In this document: in pieces, positions 32,236 to 41,900 of the stretch | Position numbering within the stretch: the stretch's first letter is position 1 | How the letters are laid out: each line of letters opens with the position of its first letter | DNA from: Ruminococcus sp. | Lineage (GTDB): Bacteria > Bacillota > Clostridia > Oscillospirales > Ruminococcaceae | Direction: 5' to 3' | Assembly: GCA_017622925.1 (NCBI GenBank) | Contig: JAGAQC010000001.1 | Location: forward strand, 1 to 64,000 | Length of the DNA: 64,000 nt | Notes under the pieces: generated by a model | What the model was told of the DNA's origin: nothing | The model's input: only the letters and a program-made list of their open reading frames with translations | Databases searched by the model: none | Made by a program: the position numbers and the translations under genes

Positions 32236-34950
32236 ATGGCGCAAAAGAGGAAAAAGATCCTTTTCGGAGCTGACTTTATAGACGAGGACGTTACACGAAA
32301 GGGCAGACCTAAAAAAGGAAATTCCGCTGACGATGACGAAAACACGCAGCAGCTCGATATGAGCGCGGCTGCGATGCCCGAAAACGAGCATACGGAGCTT
32401 ATGGAAAAGATACAGCGTGCCGAAAAAAAAACATCGGAAAAAAAATCAGCCGCAAAGGAAGCTCCGAAGCCGAGAAAAAAGAAAGCCGCCGAAGCTGCTG
32501 CGGACGATATTGACGAATTTGACGAAGAAGCCGTCCGTGTTGCGTCCGTAGTGCTTTTCGGTATAGGAATACTTCTTGCTTTGGCGGTATTTATTCCGGG
32601 TTCGGACGGTTGGCGTTCGCTGCATAACATTATTCTCGGCTTTTTCGGCATGGTGTCCGTAGCCGTTCCGCCCGTTGTCATTTATTCGGCAGTTGTTGTG
32701 AGCAAACGGAAAAAGGGCTGCGGAAAGATCATAGGTTTAATGATACTGTGGGTCTTTCTAAGCTGTACTGCGGTTCAGGTCTTTTTTTCGGGAGCGACCG
32801 AGGAGATAAATGCAGGGGCGTTTATTTCAAAGCTTTGGAGGGACGGCGCGGAATTCAAGGGCGGTGGAGTGTTCTGTTTTCCTTTGGCTGCGCTTTTCCT
32901 CTGGGGACTGGGCAGAGTAGGCGCAATGATCGTTACTGTGGTAACGATTTTTTCCACTGCGCTTATATGCTCGGGAAAAGAGCTGGACGAGTTTTTGCGT
33001 TCTGCCGCAAAGCCGTTTGTAGTTATTCAGAAGTGTATCGAGGGCGTGAAGATCGTTCTCATGGGCGGAGACTTTGAGGACGCTTTTGACGACGACGATG
33101 AAGAAGACGATGACGACGAGGAAGATGAAGAGAAAGATAAAACGAAATTTCACCTGTTAGGAAACGGCTTTTTTGAAGAACCGAACGCAGACGAGGGTGT
33201 AAACAGCCGCCGTGAGGAAAAGCCGCTCAGTCCGCAGGAACGGAGAGAGCGTGACGAATTCAGCAGAATGTTCGATATACCGCTTCCGGGGGACAACAGC
33301 GTTTTACATAATACGAAAGAAAGACCTGCCGCAGGGGAGGTCGCAGAAAGACCCGAAAAAGCGCAGACCGACCTTGACATGATAATTTCAAAGGCTGTTG
33401 AAAAGAAAGCCATGCAGGACAGGCTTGCCGCAGGAGAGGTCATAGAGGAGAAAAAGCCCGAACCTCAGATGCCCCTGTACATACTTCCGGGACTCGATCT
33501 GCTTACGCTTCCCTCGACCAAGACCAACAGCACAGAAGCCGTTGCCGAAATGAACGAAAAGGCGAAAAAGATCGTAGACACGTTCAAAAGCTTCGGCGTT
33601 GAGGTGGCTATCAGAGATATTTACAGAGGTCCGTCAATTACCCGTTACGAGATACAGCCGGGCGTGGGCGTAAAGGTATCGAAGATAAGAGGTCTGGAGG
33701 ACGATATAGCCCTCAGTCTTGCGGCGCAGGGCGTTCGTCTTGAAGCTCCTGTTCCGGGAAAATCGGCGGTAGGAATAGAAGTTCCGAACATTAACAAAGA
33801 CACCGTTACTCTCCGTGAGATACTTTCGACCCCCGAGTTCCGCAACGCTCAGAGCAAGCTTGCGTTCGCCGTCGGAAAGGATATTACGGGAAACGCAATT
33901 GTCGGCGATATTACGAAAATGCCCCATGTTATTATTGCAGGTACTACGGGTTCGGGTAAATCGGTCTGCACACGTTCGATAATCATGAGCATTCTTTACA
34001 AAGCCAAACCCGACGAGGTAAAAATAATCCTTATCGACCCGAAGGTAGTCGAGTTCAAGGTGTTTGAGGGAATACCACATCTGCTCATACCGATCGTTAC
34101 CGAAGCCAAAAAAGCGGCAGGCGCGCTTAACTGGGCGGTGAACGAAATGATGCGGCGTTACAATACCTTTGCCGACATAGGAGCAAACGACCTTAAATCC
34201 TACAATGAGCTTGCGGAGGAGGACGAGGATATACCGTTCATGCCGCAGATAGTTATATTTATTGACGAGTTGGCGGATATGATGCTCGTGGCAGGCAAGG
34301 AGGTCGAGGACTCTATATGCCGTCTTGCGCAAATGGGACGTGCGGCAGGAATGCACCTTGTGGTCGCTACTCAGCGTCCTACCACGGACGTTATCACGGG
34401 ACTTATCAAGGCGAATATCCCGAGCCGTATCGCGCTTTCCGTTATGTCGCAGGTCGATTCGAGAACTATCATCGACATGGCGGGAGCCGATAAGCTGCTG
34501 GGAAACGGCGATATGCTGTACATGCCTATCGGTACGAGCAAGCCGATACGTATACAGGGCTGTTTCGCTTCGTCAAAGGATATAAACGAGACTTTGAACT
34601 TTATACGTTCTCAGGCAACGGGCGAGTACGACAGTCAGATCGTTGAAGCCGTTGAGAACTTCACGCCGCAGACCAAGGGAGACCACGGAGCGGCGTCTGA
34701 AAGCGGCTATGAAACGGGTTCGGACGAGGATTACGTTTTCCGTGGAGCAGAGGTTGCGGTCAATAACGGTCAGATCTCCACTACCCTTTTGCAGAGAAAG
34801 CTGAAATTGGGTTATGCGAGAGCCTCACGTATCATGGACGAGCTTGAAGAACGTGGAATTATAGGTCCTTCCGAGGGTTCAAAGCCGCGAAAAGTGCTTA
34901 TGTCGAAATTGCAGTTCGATGAATGGAAAATGCGTCAGACGGAGGAATAA
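32236..34950 (+). CDS. ftsK: FtsK/SpoIIIE family DNA translocase
   Basis: 904 residues. Basic and charged N-terminus to about 95, then four hydrophobic segments up to about 235, an acidic stretch (DDDDEEDDDDEEDEEKD) near 285-300, a linker, and the motor domain with Walker A IIAGTTGSGKSV near 570 and Walker B IVIFIDELADMM near 675. A gamma winged-helix domain for KOPS/SRS recognition ends the protein (ISTTLLQRKLKLGYARASRIMDELEERG). It pumps DNA at the septum in division or sporulation. The ATG follows GGAGG by 5 nt; a GTG 12 nt earlier is an alternative start. Confidence 0.94.
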   Translation: MAQKRKKILFGADFIDEDVTRKGRPKKGNSADDDENTQQLDMSAAAMPENEHTELMEKIQRAEKKTSEKKSAAKEAPKPRKKKAAEAAADDIDEFDEEAVRVASVVLFGIGILLALAVFIPGSDGWRSLHNIILGFFGMVSVAVPPVVIYSAVVVSKRKKGCGKIIGLMILWVFLSCTAVQVFFSGATEEINAGAFISKLWRDGAEFKGGGVFCFPLAALFLWGLGRVGAMIVTVVTIFSTALICSGKELDEFLRSAAKPFVVIQKCIEGVKIVLMGGDFEDAFDDDDEEDDDDEEDEEKDKTKFHLLGNGFFEEPNADEGVNSRREEKPLSPQERRERDEFSRMFDIPLPGDNSVLHNTKERPAAGEVAERPEKAQTDLDMIISKAVEKKAMQDRLAAGEVIEEKKPEPQMPLYILPGLDLLTLPSTKTNSTEAVAEMNEKAKKIVDTFKSFGVEVAIRDIYRGPSITRYEIQPGVGVKVSKIRGLEDDIALSLAAQGVRLEAPVPGKSAVGIEVPNINKDTVTLREILSTPEFRNAQSKLAFAVGKDITGNAIVGDITKMPHVIIAGTTGSGKSVCTRSIIMSILYKAKPDEVKIILIDPKVVEFKVFEGIPHLLIPIVTEAKKAAGALNWAVNEMMRRYNTFADIGANDLKSYNELAEEDEDIPFMPQIVIFIDELADMMLVAGKEVEDSICRLAQMGRAAGMHLVVATQRPTTDVITGLIKANIPSRIALSVMSQVDSRTIIDMAGADKLLGNGDMLYMPIGTSKPIRIQGCFASSKDINETLNFIRSQATGEYDSQIVEAVENFTPQTKGDHGAASESGYETGSDEDYVFRGAEVAVNNGQISTTLLQRKLKLGYARASRIMDELEERGIIGPSEGSKPRKVLMSKLQFDEWKMRQTEE

Positions 34951-34972
34951 TTAAAAAGAGAGAGGTGTATTT

Positions 34973-35794
34973 ATGTCCGATAATATGACCGCTATGGAAG
35001 AGCTTGAAGCAATGGGACTTGGCAGTATGGCGGAGAAACTGAAAGAGTATTACCGCAACGCCATAGGCTGCTTTGAAAAGGAGTACGATGGAGAAATTCC
35101 CACTGGTGCAAGTAAAATAGGCGGATTTCCCGATCTGCCGCCCGAAATTGAATATCCCACAATGACGGGATACAGTATGAAATGGCTCAAAGGTCAGAAT
35201 GAGGGAAAAACCGAAAGCTATGAAGAATCCGCAATGCAGCTTGTAGCGCAGATAAATCTTGCCGAGCTTGCACAGTCGGGCGATGACGTTGAAAAACTCC
35301 TGCCCGAAAAGGGTATGCTTTACATATTTTGGAGCGGCGAATTTGATCTTGACGGCAGCGATTGGGTGGAATACGTCTATGGCTCTCCCGAAAAAAAGGA
35401 CGTTCATAAAGTCATACTGTGGGACGGCGATATGTCAACTCTTAAAAGAACCAAACCGCCGTGTCCCTATTACAGCAAGTATTTTGAAGAATGTCTCCCC
35501 GAACACGCTGTTGAATTTGGTTGAATAGACGAATACGATCAAAGGGCTGAATATGAAGTTGACGGATTCACAGAAGCTCTCGACATAGACCCTTACGACT
35601 TAACGGAAAGCTGCGACAAGCTTTTCGGTTTCCCGAAAGGAGGAAATGCTCCGGAGCTTAACAGCGATACGGTAAATCTCTTTCAGTTTGATTATCAGGC
35701 AGGCTGTCTTTGGGCGGTATACTGGATAATGAAGCGTGACGACCTGCTCAGGAGAGATTTTTCAAACGTTGTTATTGACTGTGACTGCGATTGA
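34973..35794 (+). pseudogene. DUF1963 (YwqG-like) gene interrupted by an in-frame TGA
   Basis: The frame starts at ATG 34973 after GAGAGGTG and codes 183 residues, then meets TGA at 35522-35524 in ...HAVEFG. The same frame continues without shift for 89 more codons (IDEYDQRAEYEVDGF, FGFPKGGNAPEL, LFQFDYQAGCLWAVYW) to a second TGA at 35792. The total of about 272 residues is normal for DUF1963 / YwqG proteins, and the second part holds the family's usual end, so this is a nonsense mutation, perhaps recent. A sequencing error or a TGG to TGA change are the simplest causes. Function of the family is unknown. Confidence 0.8.
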
Positions 35795-35808
35795 TAAACG
35801 GTGAAAAT

Positions 35809-37764
35809 ATGTACGATAAATTTATACCTTTAACAAAAAAAGAAATGGACGAACAGGGTATCGAGCAGTTCGATTTCATTTACATAACGGGGGACGCTTA
35901 CGTCGATCACCCGAGTTTCGGCGCGGCAATAGTTACCCGTCTTATAGAAGCGTTGGGATTTACAGTGGGTATAATTTCTCAGCCCGACTGGAGAACAGAC
36001 CGTGACTTTAAAAAATTCGGCTCGCCTAAATACGCATTTTTGGTTACATCGGGAAATATCGACTCTATGGTAGCTCATTATACCGCCGCCAAACGTAAGC
36101 GTTCCGACGACGCGTACACGGCAGGCGGCATGGCAGGCAAACGTCCCGACAGAGCCGTTATCGTCTACTGTCAGAAGCTTCGTGAGTATTTCGGCGATGT
36201 CCCCATAGCAATAGGCGGACTTGAAGCCTCCCTGCGCCGTTTCGCCCACTATGACTACTGGGACGATGCCGTTCGTCCGTCTATCCTGCCTGACAGCGGA
36301 GCAGACCTGCTCATGTACGGCATGGGCGAACATCAGATACAGGAGCTTTGCACACGTCTTGCAGGCGGTGAAAATATTCGTGAGATTCACGATATACGTG
36401 GAACGTGCTACATGACCGAGCCTGTAAATACGCCGATCGGCGCGGCTCAGTGTCCCTCGTTCGAGCAAGTCAGGGACAATAAAAAAGAGTACGCAAAGGC
36501 AACGAAAATACAGTACGACTGGCAGGACGAGGTCTACGGAAAGACCATTATACAGCGGCACGGGAATATGATGCTTGTGCAGAATCCTCCTGCAAAGAGC
36601 CTTACGACAGAGGAGCTTGACTATATCTACAGTCTGCCGTATACGCGGCGTTACCACCCGTCCTACGAGGCTCTCGGGGGAGTTCCGGGAATAGAGGAGG
36701 TACGGTTCTCCATAACTCACAACAGGGGCTGCTTTGGATACTGTAATTTCTGTTCAATTGCGCTTCATCAGGGCAGACGTGTTACTGTCAGAAGCGAAGA
36801 ATCTGTTTTGGCAGAAGCGGAGCGTATCACAAAAATGCCCGATTTCAAGGGATATATCCATGATGTTGGCGGACCTACGGCGAATTTCCGTCATACCTCG
36901 TGCGAAAAGCAGCTTGACAAGGGTCTGTGCATGGGGAAAAAATGTCTTGCACCTACGCCGTGTCCTGCGCTGAAAGCCGACCATGCGGAATATCTTGCCC
37001 TGCTGCGGAAAATCCGCGCGGTCAAGGGCGTAAAGAGGGTTTTCATTCGTTCGGGAATACGCTACGACTATCTCATGGAGGACAAGAACGACGAGTTTAT
37101 CCGTGAGCTTATAAAATATCATGTCAGCGGTCAGCTAAAGGTCGCTCCCGAGCATTGCTCCGCAGCGGTACTCGATAAAATGGGAAAGCCGCATATAGAA
37201 GCGTACAAGGCGTTTCAGAAGCGATTTTACGAGATAACAAAGGGCATCGGCAAGGAGCAGTATCTCGTGCCATACCTTATGTCCTCGCACCCGGGAAGTA
37301 CGCTTAATGAAGCGATAGAGCTTGCCCTGTTTCTGAGGGATAACAAGATACGTCCCGAGCAGGTGCAGGATTTTTACCCCACGCCGGGGACTATCTCAAC
37401 TTGTATGTTCTATACGGAGCTTGATCCGTATACAATGAAAAGTGTATACGTCCCGAAAACTCCGAAGGAAAAGGCTATGCAGCGAGCCTTGCTCCAGTAT
37501 TTCCGACCGCAGAACAGGGAGCTTGTCCTTGAAGCTCTTAAAAAAGCCGGAAGATACGATCTGATAGGAAGCTCGCCGAATTGTCTCGTTGACGATATTT
37601 CGCCGAGAACTGCAAATAAAGGCGGTGGTAACGGGTGGCACGGAGGAAAAAATCAAACAAAACGAAATTCAGAACGTCCTCGTCAGACAAAAGGCCGCAG
37701 TTCAAAAGGCGGTCGGTCAGACGTTCGTCCGCAAAGGAAAAAAGGCGGAAAACCGAGGGCATAG
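35809..37764 (+). CDS. YgiQ family radical SAM protein
   Basis: 651 residues. An N-terminal B12-like domain precedes the radical SAM core, which holds C-x3-C-x2-C in RGCFGYCNFCSIALHQGR near residue 313. Family motifs include GGLEASLRRFAHYDYWDD and DFYPTPGTISTCMFYT. The YgiQ family is widely conserved and without known substrate. The ATG at 35809 is chosen; an upstream TTG overlaps the end of the broken DUF1963 gene. The last 43 codons, very rich in Lys, Arg and Gly, overlap the next gene in another frame. Confidence 0.88.
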   Translation: MYDKFIPLTKKEMDEQGIEQFDFIYITGDAYVDHPSFGAAIVTRLIEALGFTVGIISQPDWRTDRDFKKFGSPKYAFLVTSGNIDSMVAHYTAAKRKRSDDAYTAGGMAGKRPDRAVIVYCQKLREYFGDVPIAIGGLEASLRRFAHYDYWDDAVRPSILPDSGADLLMYGMGEHQIQELCTRLAGGENIREIHDIRGTCYMTEPVNTPIGAAQCPSFEQVRDNKKEYAKATKIQYDWQDEVYGKTIIQRHGNMMLVQNPPAKSLTTEELDYIYSLPYTRRYHPSYEALGGVPGIEEVRFSITHNRGCFGYCNFCSIALHQGRRVTVRSEESVLAEAERITKMPDFKGYIHDVGGPTANFRHTSCEKQLDKGLCMGKKCLAPTPCPALKADHAEYLALLRKIRAVKGVKRVFIRSGIRYDYLMEDKNDEFIRELIKYHVSGQLKVAPEHCSAAVLDKMGKPHIEAYKAFQKRFYEITKGIGKEQYLVPYLMSSHPGSTLNEAIELALFLRDNKIRPEQVQDFYPTPGTISTCMFYTELDPYTMKSVYVPKTPKEKAMQRALLQYFRPQNRELVLEALKKAGRYDLIGSSPNCLVDDISPRTANKGGGNGWHGGKNQTKRNSERPRQTKGRSSKGGRSDVRPQRKKGGKPRA

Positions 37765-38624
37765 GCGGTTTCGGAACTGTTGTCATCAGCCTTGCGATAC
37801 TTTTGGGACTGATGATCTACAGCAGTAACCGTGACGCATTGCATAAGTCCGCAGAAGAAACGCTTACCGTTCGATACATAGACGTGGGGCAGGGGGACTG
37901 TATCTGCATAACGTGCGGCGGCGAGACTATGCTTATCGACTGCGGAGAAGCCTCCGAAGCCGAAAACGTCCGTCACTGTCTTAACAAGGCGGAGGTCGAG
38001 GCTTTCGATTTTGTGGTTGCAACTCATCCTCATTCCGACCACATGGGCGGCATGGCGGAGATAGTGGAAAGCTATGATATAGGCGAATTTATAATGCCGT
38101 CCCTTGCCGAGAGAGATGTCCCGACTACGCTGTATTTCGAGAAATTCCTTGATGCGGCGGAGGATAACGACCTGAAAGTGACCCCTGCCGAAGTGGGTAG
38201 GAAAGGAAAACTTGGCGATGCACAGTGGGAGATAGTAGCTCCCATTTCGGACGAATACTCCAACGCAAATAATTATTCCGTGGGGATCGTTCTTTATCAC
38301 GGCGAAAACAGCTTTATCTTCACGGGGGACGCCGAGACTTCTGCGGAGGAGGAAATGGTGAACTCGGGGCGTTTCGGGCATATCGACGTTTACAAGGCAG
38401 GTCACCACGGCAGCAAAACGTCAAGCTCCAAATTGTTCATGGACACGATTTCGCCCGACATTGCGGTTATCTCATGCGGCAGCGGAAACTCCTACGGACA
38501 CCCCGACGTCGAAGCTCTCAACGCAATACGGCGATATACCGATGAAATTTATCGCACCGATATGTGCGGCAGCGTTGAGATAACATCGGACGGCAAAGAG
38601 CTTGAAGTCAGGTGCGAGAGGTGA
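37635..38624 (+). CDS. ComEC-like metallo-beta-lactamase-fold hydrolase, membrane-anchored
   Basis: 329 residues starting at GTG. The first 40 residues are highly basic (RRKKSNKTKFR), a single membrane helix follows at about 47-63, and the rest is an MBL domain with the VGQGDCICI start, THPHSDHMGG metal motif, FTGDAETS and KAGHHGSKTSSS. It corresponds to the extracellular C-terminal domain of ComEC/Rec2 as a stand-alone protein. DUF3006 follows, a pairing often seen. Its first 130 nt overlap the YgiQ gene in a different frame. The Shine-Dalgarno is weak; without this start the membrane helix would be lost. Confidence 0.85.
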   Translation: MARRKKSNKTKFRTSSSDKRPQFKRRSVRRSSAKEKRRKTEGIGGFGTVVISLAILLGLMIYSSNRDALHKSAEETLTVRYIDVGQGDCICITCGGETMLIDCGEASEAENVRHCLNKAEVEAFDFVVATHPHSDHMGGMAEIVESYDIGEFIMPSLAERDVPTTLYFEKFLDAAEDNDLKVTPAEVGRKGKLGDAQWEIVAPISDEYSNANNYSVGIVLYHGENSFIFTGDAETSAEEEMVNSGRFGHIDVYKAGHHGSKTSSSKLFMDTISPDIAVISCGSGNSYGHPDVEALNAIRRYTDEIYRTDMCGSVEITSDGKELEVRCER

Positions 38625-38629
38625 AAATT

Positions 38630-38836
38630 ATGATAATAGACAGGTTTGAGGGCGATATTGCAGTCATAGAAACAGACGGCGGAATGATCGAAGTCAACGT
38701 TTCGGAACTTCCCGACAACGCTCGCGAGGGAGATGTTCTTGCCCTTGAAAACGGGCGGTATACCGTTGACTGCGAGGCATCGGAGGAACGGCGAAGAAAG
38801 GCTTCCGACAGGCTTCAGAGGCTCTTTGAGAGGTGA
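38630..38836 (+). CDS. DUF3006 protein
   Basis: 68 residues with the DUF3006 pattern: IIDRFEGDIAVIE, then a central acidic beta region, GDVLALENGRYTVD, and a basic helical tail (EERRRKASDRLQRLFE). These small beta-barrel-like proteins are commonly encoded after ComEC-like MBL proteins, as here, 5 nt away. The ATG at 38630 follows AGAGGTG; a GTG 18 nt earlier overlaps the MBL gene. Function is unknown. Confidence 0.82.
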   Translation: MIIDRFEGDIAVIETDGGMIEVNVSELPDNAREGDVLALENGRYTVDCEASEERRRKASDRLQRLFER

Positions 38837-38840
38837 AAAA

Positions 38841-40058
38841 ATGACCGACACCATTATAATAGGCGGCGGAGCGGCAGGCTGTACGGCGGCGATATTTGCG
38901 GCTCGTTTCGGAAAATCCGTGCTGCTTTTCGAGAAAAACGCCAATATAGGCAGAAAACTCCGCATTACGGGCAAGGGCAGGTGCAACGTTACCAATAATT
39001 CTCCGACAAGCGAGCATATGGAGAATATCCCTGTAAACAGCCGATTTATGTACAGCTCTTTTTCCGTTTTCGGAGCGGAGGAGACAATGGCTTTTTTTGA
39101 GGAGCTTGGAGTTCCGCTGAAAACCGAGCGTGGAAACCGAGTTTTCCCTGTCAGCGACAAAGCGGAGGACATTGTTTCGGCTCTTGACGGCGAACTTGAA
39201 CGGCTCGGCGTGAAGATAGTCAGAAAGGCTGTCGAGTCCCTTATTATAGAGGACGGCAGATGTACGGGAGTAATTGCAGGGGGTAGGGAATACCGCAGCG
39301 GCAGCGTACTTGTTGCCTGCGGAGGAAAGTCCTATCCTGCGACTGGTTCAACGGGGGACGGCTATATATTGGCAAAGCAAGCAGGTCATACGGTCACGGA
39401 GCTTAAACCGAGCCTTGTTCCGCTTGTTTCGCCCGATAAATTCTGCGCCGAGCTTATGGGACTTTCCCTGCGCAACGTCACGTTGAAGCTCATGGACGGC
39501 GAAAAGACGATATACAGTGAAATGGGGGAGATGCTGTTCACTCATTTCGGTATCAGCGGACCGTTGGTGCTTTCCGCAAGCAGTCATATCCGAAAAATGC
39601 AGCCTGATCGGTACAAAGCGGTGATAGACCTGAAGCCTGCCCTGACCGCCGAGCAGCTCGACGCAAGGATAAAACGGGATTTCGCCGATAATCTCAACCG
39701 TGACTTTATTAACGGTATACGAAAGCTTCTTCCTGCAAAGCTTATTCCCGTCATGGTGAGACTGTCGGGAATTGCAGCCGAAAGGAAGATAAACGGTATC
39801 ACCAAAGAGGAACGTCTGCGTTTCGGGGAACTGATGAAGGCTTTTCCTGTGCGTATCTCGGGTTTCCGACCCATTGATGAAGCTATAATCACAAGCGGCG
39901 GCGTGTCGGTAAAGGAAATAGACCCTAAGACTATGGAATCTAAGCTGACGGAGGGACTTTTCTTTGCCGGAGAGGTCATTGACGTTGACGCGTATACGGG
40001 CGGATTCAATTTGCAGATCGCTTTTTCAACAGCGTATTCGGCGGCGATGTGTCTATAG
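38841..40058 (+). CDS. FAD-dependent oxidoreductase of the HI0933 / YhiN type
   Basis: 405 residues. The dinucleotide-binding loop IIIGGGAAGCTAAIFAARFG at 4-23 is followed by ENANIGRKLRITGKGRCNVTN-like sequence (here EKNANIGRKLRITGKGRCN), the signature of HI0933-like flavoproteins. Later conserved parts are CGGKSYPATGSTGDGY, TSGGVSVKEIDPKTMESK, and GLFFAGEVIDVDAYTGGFNLQIAFSTA. Substrate unknown; the family is probably a flavin reductase or aminoacetone oxidase type. AGAGGTGA is the Shine-Dalgarno. Start 38841 is 4 nt after the DUF3006 stop. Confidence 0.9.
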   Translation: MTDTIIIGGGAAGCTAAIFAARFGKSVLLFEKNANIGRKLRITGKGRCNVTNNSPTSEHMENIPVNSRFMYSSFSVFGAEETMAFFEELGVPLKTERGNRVFPVSDKAEDIVSALDGELERLGVKIVRKAVESLIIEDGRCTGVIAGGREYRSGSVLVACGGKSYPATGSTGDGYILAKQAGHTVTELKPSLVPLVSPDKFCAELMGLSLRNVTLKLMDGEKTIYSEMGEMLFTHFGISGPLVLSASSHIRKMQPDRYKAVIDLKPALTAEQLDARIKRDFADNLNRDFINGIRKLLPAKLIPVMVRLSGIAAERKINGITKEERLRFGELMKAFPVRISGFRPIDEAIITSGGVSVKEIDPKTMESKLTEGLFFAGEVIDVDAYTGGFNLQIAFSTAYSAAMCL

Positions 40059-40075
40059 ACGCAGGAGGTTTCTTC

Positions 40076-40594
40076 ATGAAAAAAGAATTTTCGAGAACAG
40101 CGTTCCGATACGTTTTTGAATTTATGCTTGCAGGCTTTATCGGGTGGCTGTACGAGGTCGCAACGGTATGGGTAATGTGGGGATATTTTGACAACCGTGG
40201 AATGCTCCACATGCCGATAGTACCGATATATGCCGTGGGAGCGTTCATTTTATTAGCCGTGCTGCGTGAGAAAAAGAGAAATCCTGTTTTTGTTTTTCTT
40301 TTTTCCGTGGTCGTCACGACAGTTTTTGAGCTTGGAGCGTCTTATCTGCTGGAATTTATTTTCCACAAGCAGTTCTGGACGTACCGTAGCTGGAAATTTT
40401 CTATCCTCGACAGATCGAGCCTTATCTCAAGCGGAATATTCGGGATATTTGCCCTGCTGTATTTCTTTCTCGTTCACCCGATGTCGGGAAAGCTCAGCGA
40501 AAAGCTGCCGAAATGGCTGTGTATAGGCTTTTCGGCAATATCGGCGGCGGCAGTCCTCACCGATCTTGTAATTTCCGTATCTGAATTGATTTAA
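40076..40594 (+). CDS. CmpB-like membrane protein (putative ABC-transporter type IV family)
   Basis: 172 residues with five hydrophobic segments. GFIGWLYEV near the start, NRGMLHMPIVPIYAVGAF and the later SYLLEFIFHKQFWTYRSWKF match the family annotated as putative ABC-transporter type IV. It is a larger relative of the protein at 19696. GCAGGAGGT gives a strong Shine-Dalgarno. It lies between the flavoprotein and cmk, all on the same strand and closely spaced. Function unknown. Confidence 0.78.
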   Translation: MKKEFSRTAFRYVFEFMLAGFIGWLYEVATVWVMWGYFDNRGMLHMPIVPIYAVGAFILLAVLREKKRNPVFVFLFSVVVTTVFELGASYLLEFIFHKQFWTYRSWKFSILDRSSLISSGIFGIFALLYFFLVHPMSGKLSEKLPKWLCIGFSAISAAAVLTDLVISVSELI

Positions 40595-40608
40595 AAGGAG
40601 TAGTTTTT

Positions 40609-41268
40609 ATGAATACGATCAACATAGCTATTGACGGACCTGCCGGAGCAGGAAAAAGCACTATAGCCAAAATGGTTTCAGCCGAAATGGGGTACATCTA
40701 TGTGGACACGGGGGCGATGTACCGTGCTGTTGCCCTGTATATCACCGAGAATAATATTTCCGATGAGAACATCGAAAACGCTTTGAAAAATGCGGACGTA
40801 TCTCTCAGGTTCGCGGACGGAGTTCAGCGTGTTTATCTCGGCGACAGGGACGTTTCCGAGCTTATCAGAACTCCCGAGATCTCTATGGCTGCCTCACGCA
40901 CCTCGGCGATTCCGGCGGTCAGAGCGAGACTTTTCGATTTACAGCAAAAGCTTGCCCGTGAGAACAATATCATCATGGACGGCAGAGACATAGGCACGGT
41001 AGTTCTCCCGAATGCGAACGTTAAAATTTTCCTTACGGCTTCGGCTGAGGAACGTGCAAACCGCCGTTATAAGGAGCTTTCCGAGAAGCCTGATTGTCCG
41101 TCCTACGAGGAGATACTCAGGGACATCAACGAACGCGACTATCAGGATATGCACCGTGAAACAGCTCCGCTCAGACAGGCAGAGGACGCTGTTCTTGTGG
41201 ATACGACCGAGCTGACTTTAGAGCAGTCCGCAGCGAAGATAGCCGAGATGATCAAGGAGAGAATTTAA
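40609..41268 (+). CDS. cmk: Cytidylate kinase
   Basis: 219 residues phosphorylating CMP/dCMP. The P-loop is AIDGPAGAGKSTIAK at 6-20, followed by YIYVDTGAMYRAVALY, and DGRDIGTVVLPNANVKIFLTAS with RANRRYKEL in the lid. Length fits. AAAGGAG lies upstream. Its TAA shares a base with the plsC ATG, the usual clostridial cmk-plsC-ispH/rpsA order. Confidence 0.96.
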   Translation: MNTINIAIDGPAGAGKSTIAKMVSAEMGYIYVDTGAMYRAVALYITENNISDENIENALKNADVSLRFADGVQRVYLGDRDVSELIRTPEISMAASRTSAIPAVRARLFDLQQKLARENNIIMDGRDIGTVVLPNANVKIFLTASAEERANRRYKELSEKPDCPSYEEILRDINERDYQDMHRETAPLRQAEDAVLVDTTELTLEQSAAKIAEMIKERI

Positions 41269-41900
41269 TGTATTACATTGCTAAAGTGCTTGTGTGGATA
41301 GCCTTTCATATCGCCTTTAACCTGAAATTCGAGGGCAGGAAAAATATCCCTAAAAAAACTCCCGTGATATACGCTTCAAATCACCGTACCAACGCCGATC
41401 CGCCGCTTGTTGGCTGCGGAGCAAGGGGAACTTACGCATTTATGGCTAAGGAGGAGCTTTTCAGGAACAAGCTTTTCGCATGGCTTATACGCAGTCTCGG
41501 AGCGTTCCCTGTGTCTCGTGGAAAGGGCGATACGGCTGTACTCGATACGGCGGTCGAAAGGCTTAACAACGGCAAATGCCTTATGATCTTCCCCGAGGGT
41601 ACGCGTTCTAAGGACGGCAAGGTACACAGAGGACACTCGGGAGCAGCGGTCATCGCTGCGCGTTCAGGCAGGCAGATAATCCCCGTAGGTATTGTTTTCG
41701 GGGATAAGCTGAAATTCCGCGCCAAGATCACCGTAAAATACGGCGAACCAATAGACCCTGCGGAGTATGTTGAAAATCCAGACGACCCGAATCCCCGTCA
41801 GCTTGTCAAGCTGAAAAATCGCTATATGGCTGAAATAAAGAAGCTTGTGGAGGGCGATGAGACCACGGAGAACAGCGGAAAGGAGCAGGAAAATGAGTAA
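41268..41900 (+). CDS. plsC: 1-acyl-sn-glycerol-3-phosphate acyltransferase
   Basis: 210-residue membrane-associated enzyme making phosphatidic acid from lysophosphatidic acid. The catalytic HX4D motif is ASNHRTNADPPL, and the substrate-binding motif is FPEGTRSKDG near 106. An N-terminal hydrophobic stretch is present. Its start overlaps cmk by one base and its last 8 nt overlap the ispH-rpsA start, indicating translational coupling. Confidence 0.95.
   Translation: MYYIAKVLVWIAFHIAFNLKFEGRKNIPKKTPVIYASNHRTNADPPLVGCGARGTYAFMAKEELFRNKLFAWLIRSLGAFPVSRGKGDTAVLDTAVERLNNGKCLMIFPEGTRSKDGKVHRGHSGAAVIAARSGRQIIPVGIVFGDKLKFRAKITVKYGEPIDPAEYVENPDDPNPRQLVKLKNRYMAEIKKLVEGDETTENSGKEQENE

Noticed and set aside
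35522-35524. TGA as a selenocysteine codon in the DUF1963 gene
   Set aside because: No suitable SECIS-like hairpin is visible just downstream, and the family is not known to contain selenocysteine. A nonsense mutation is simpler.
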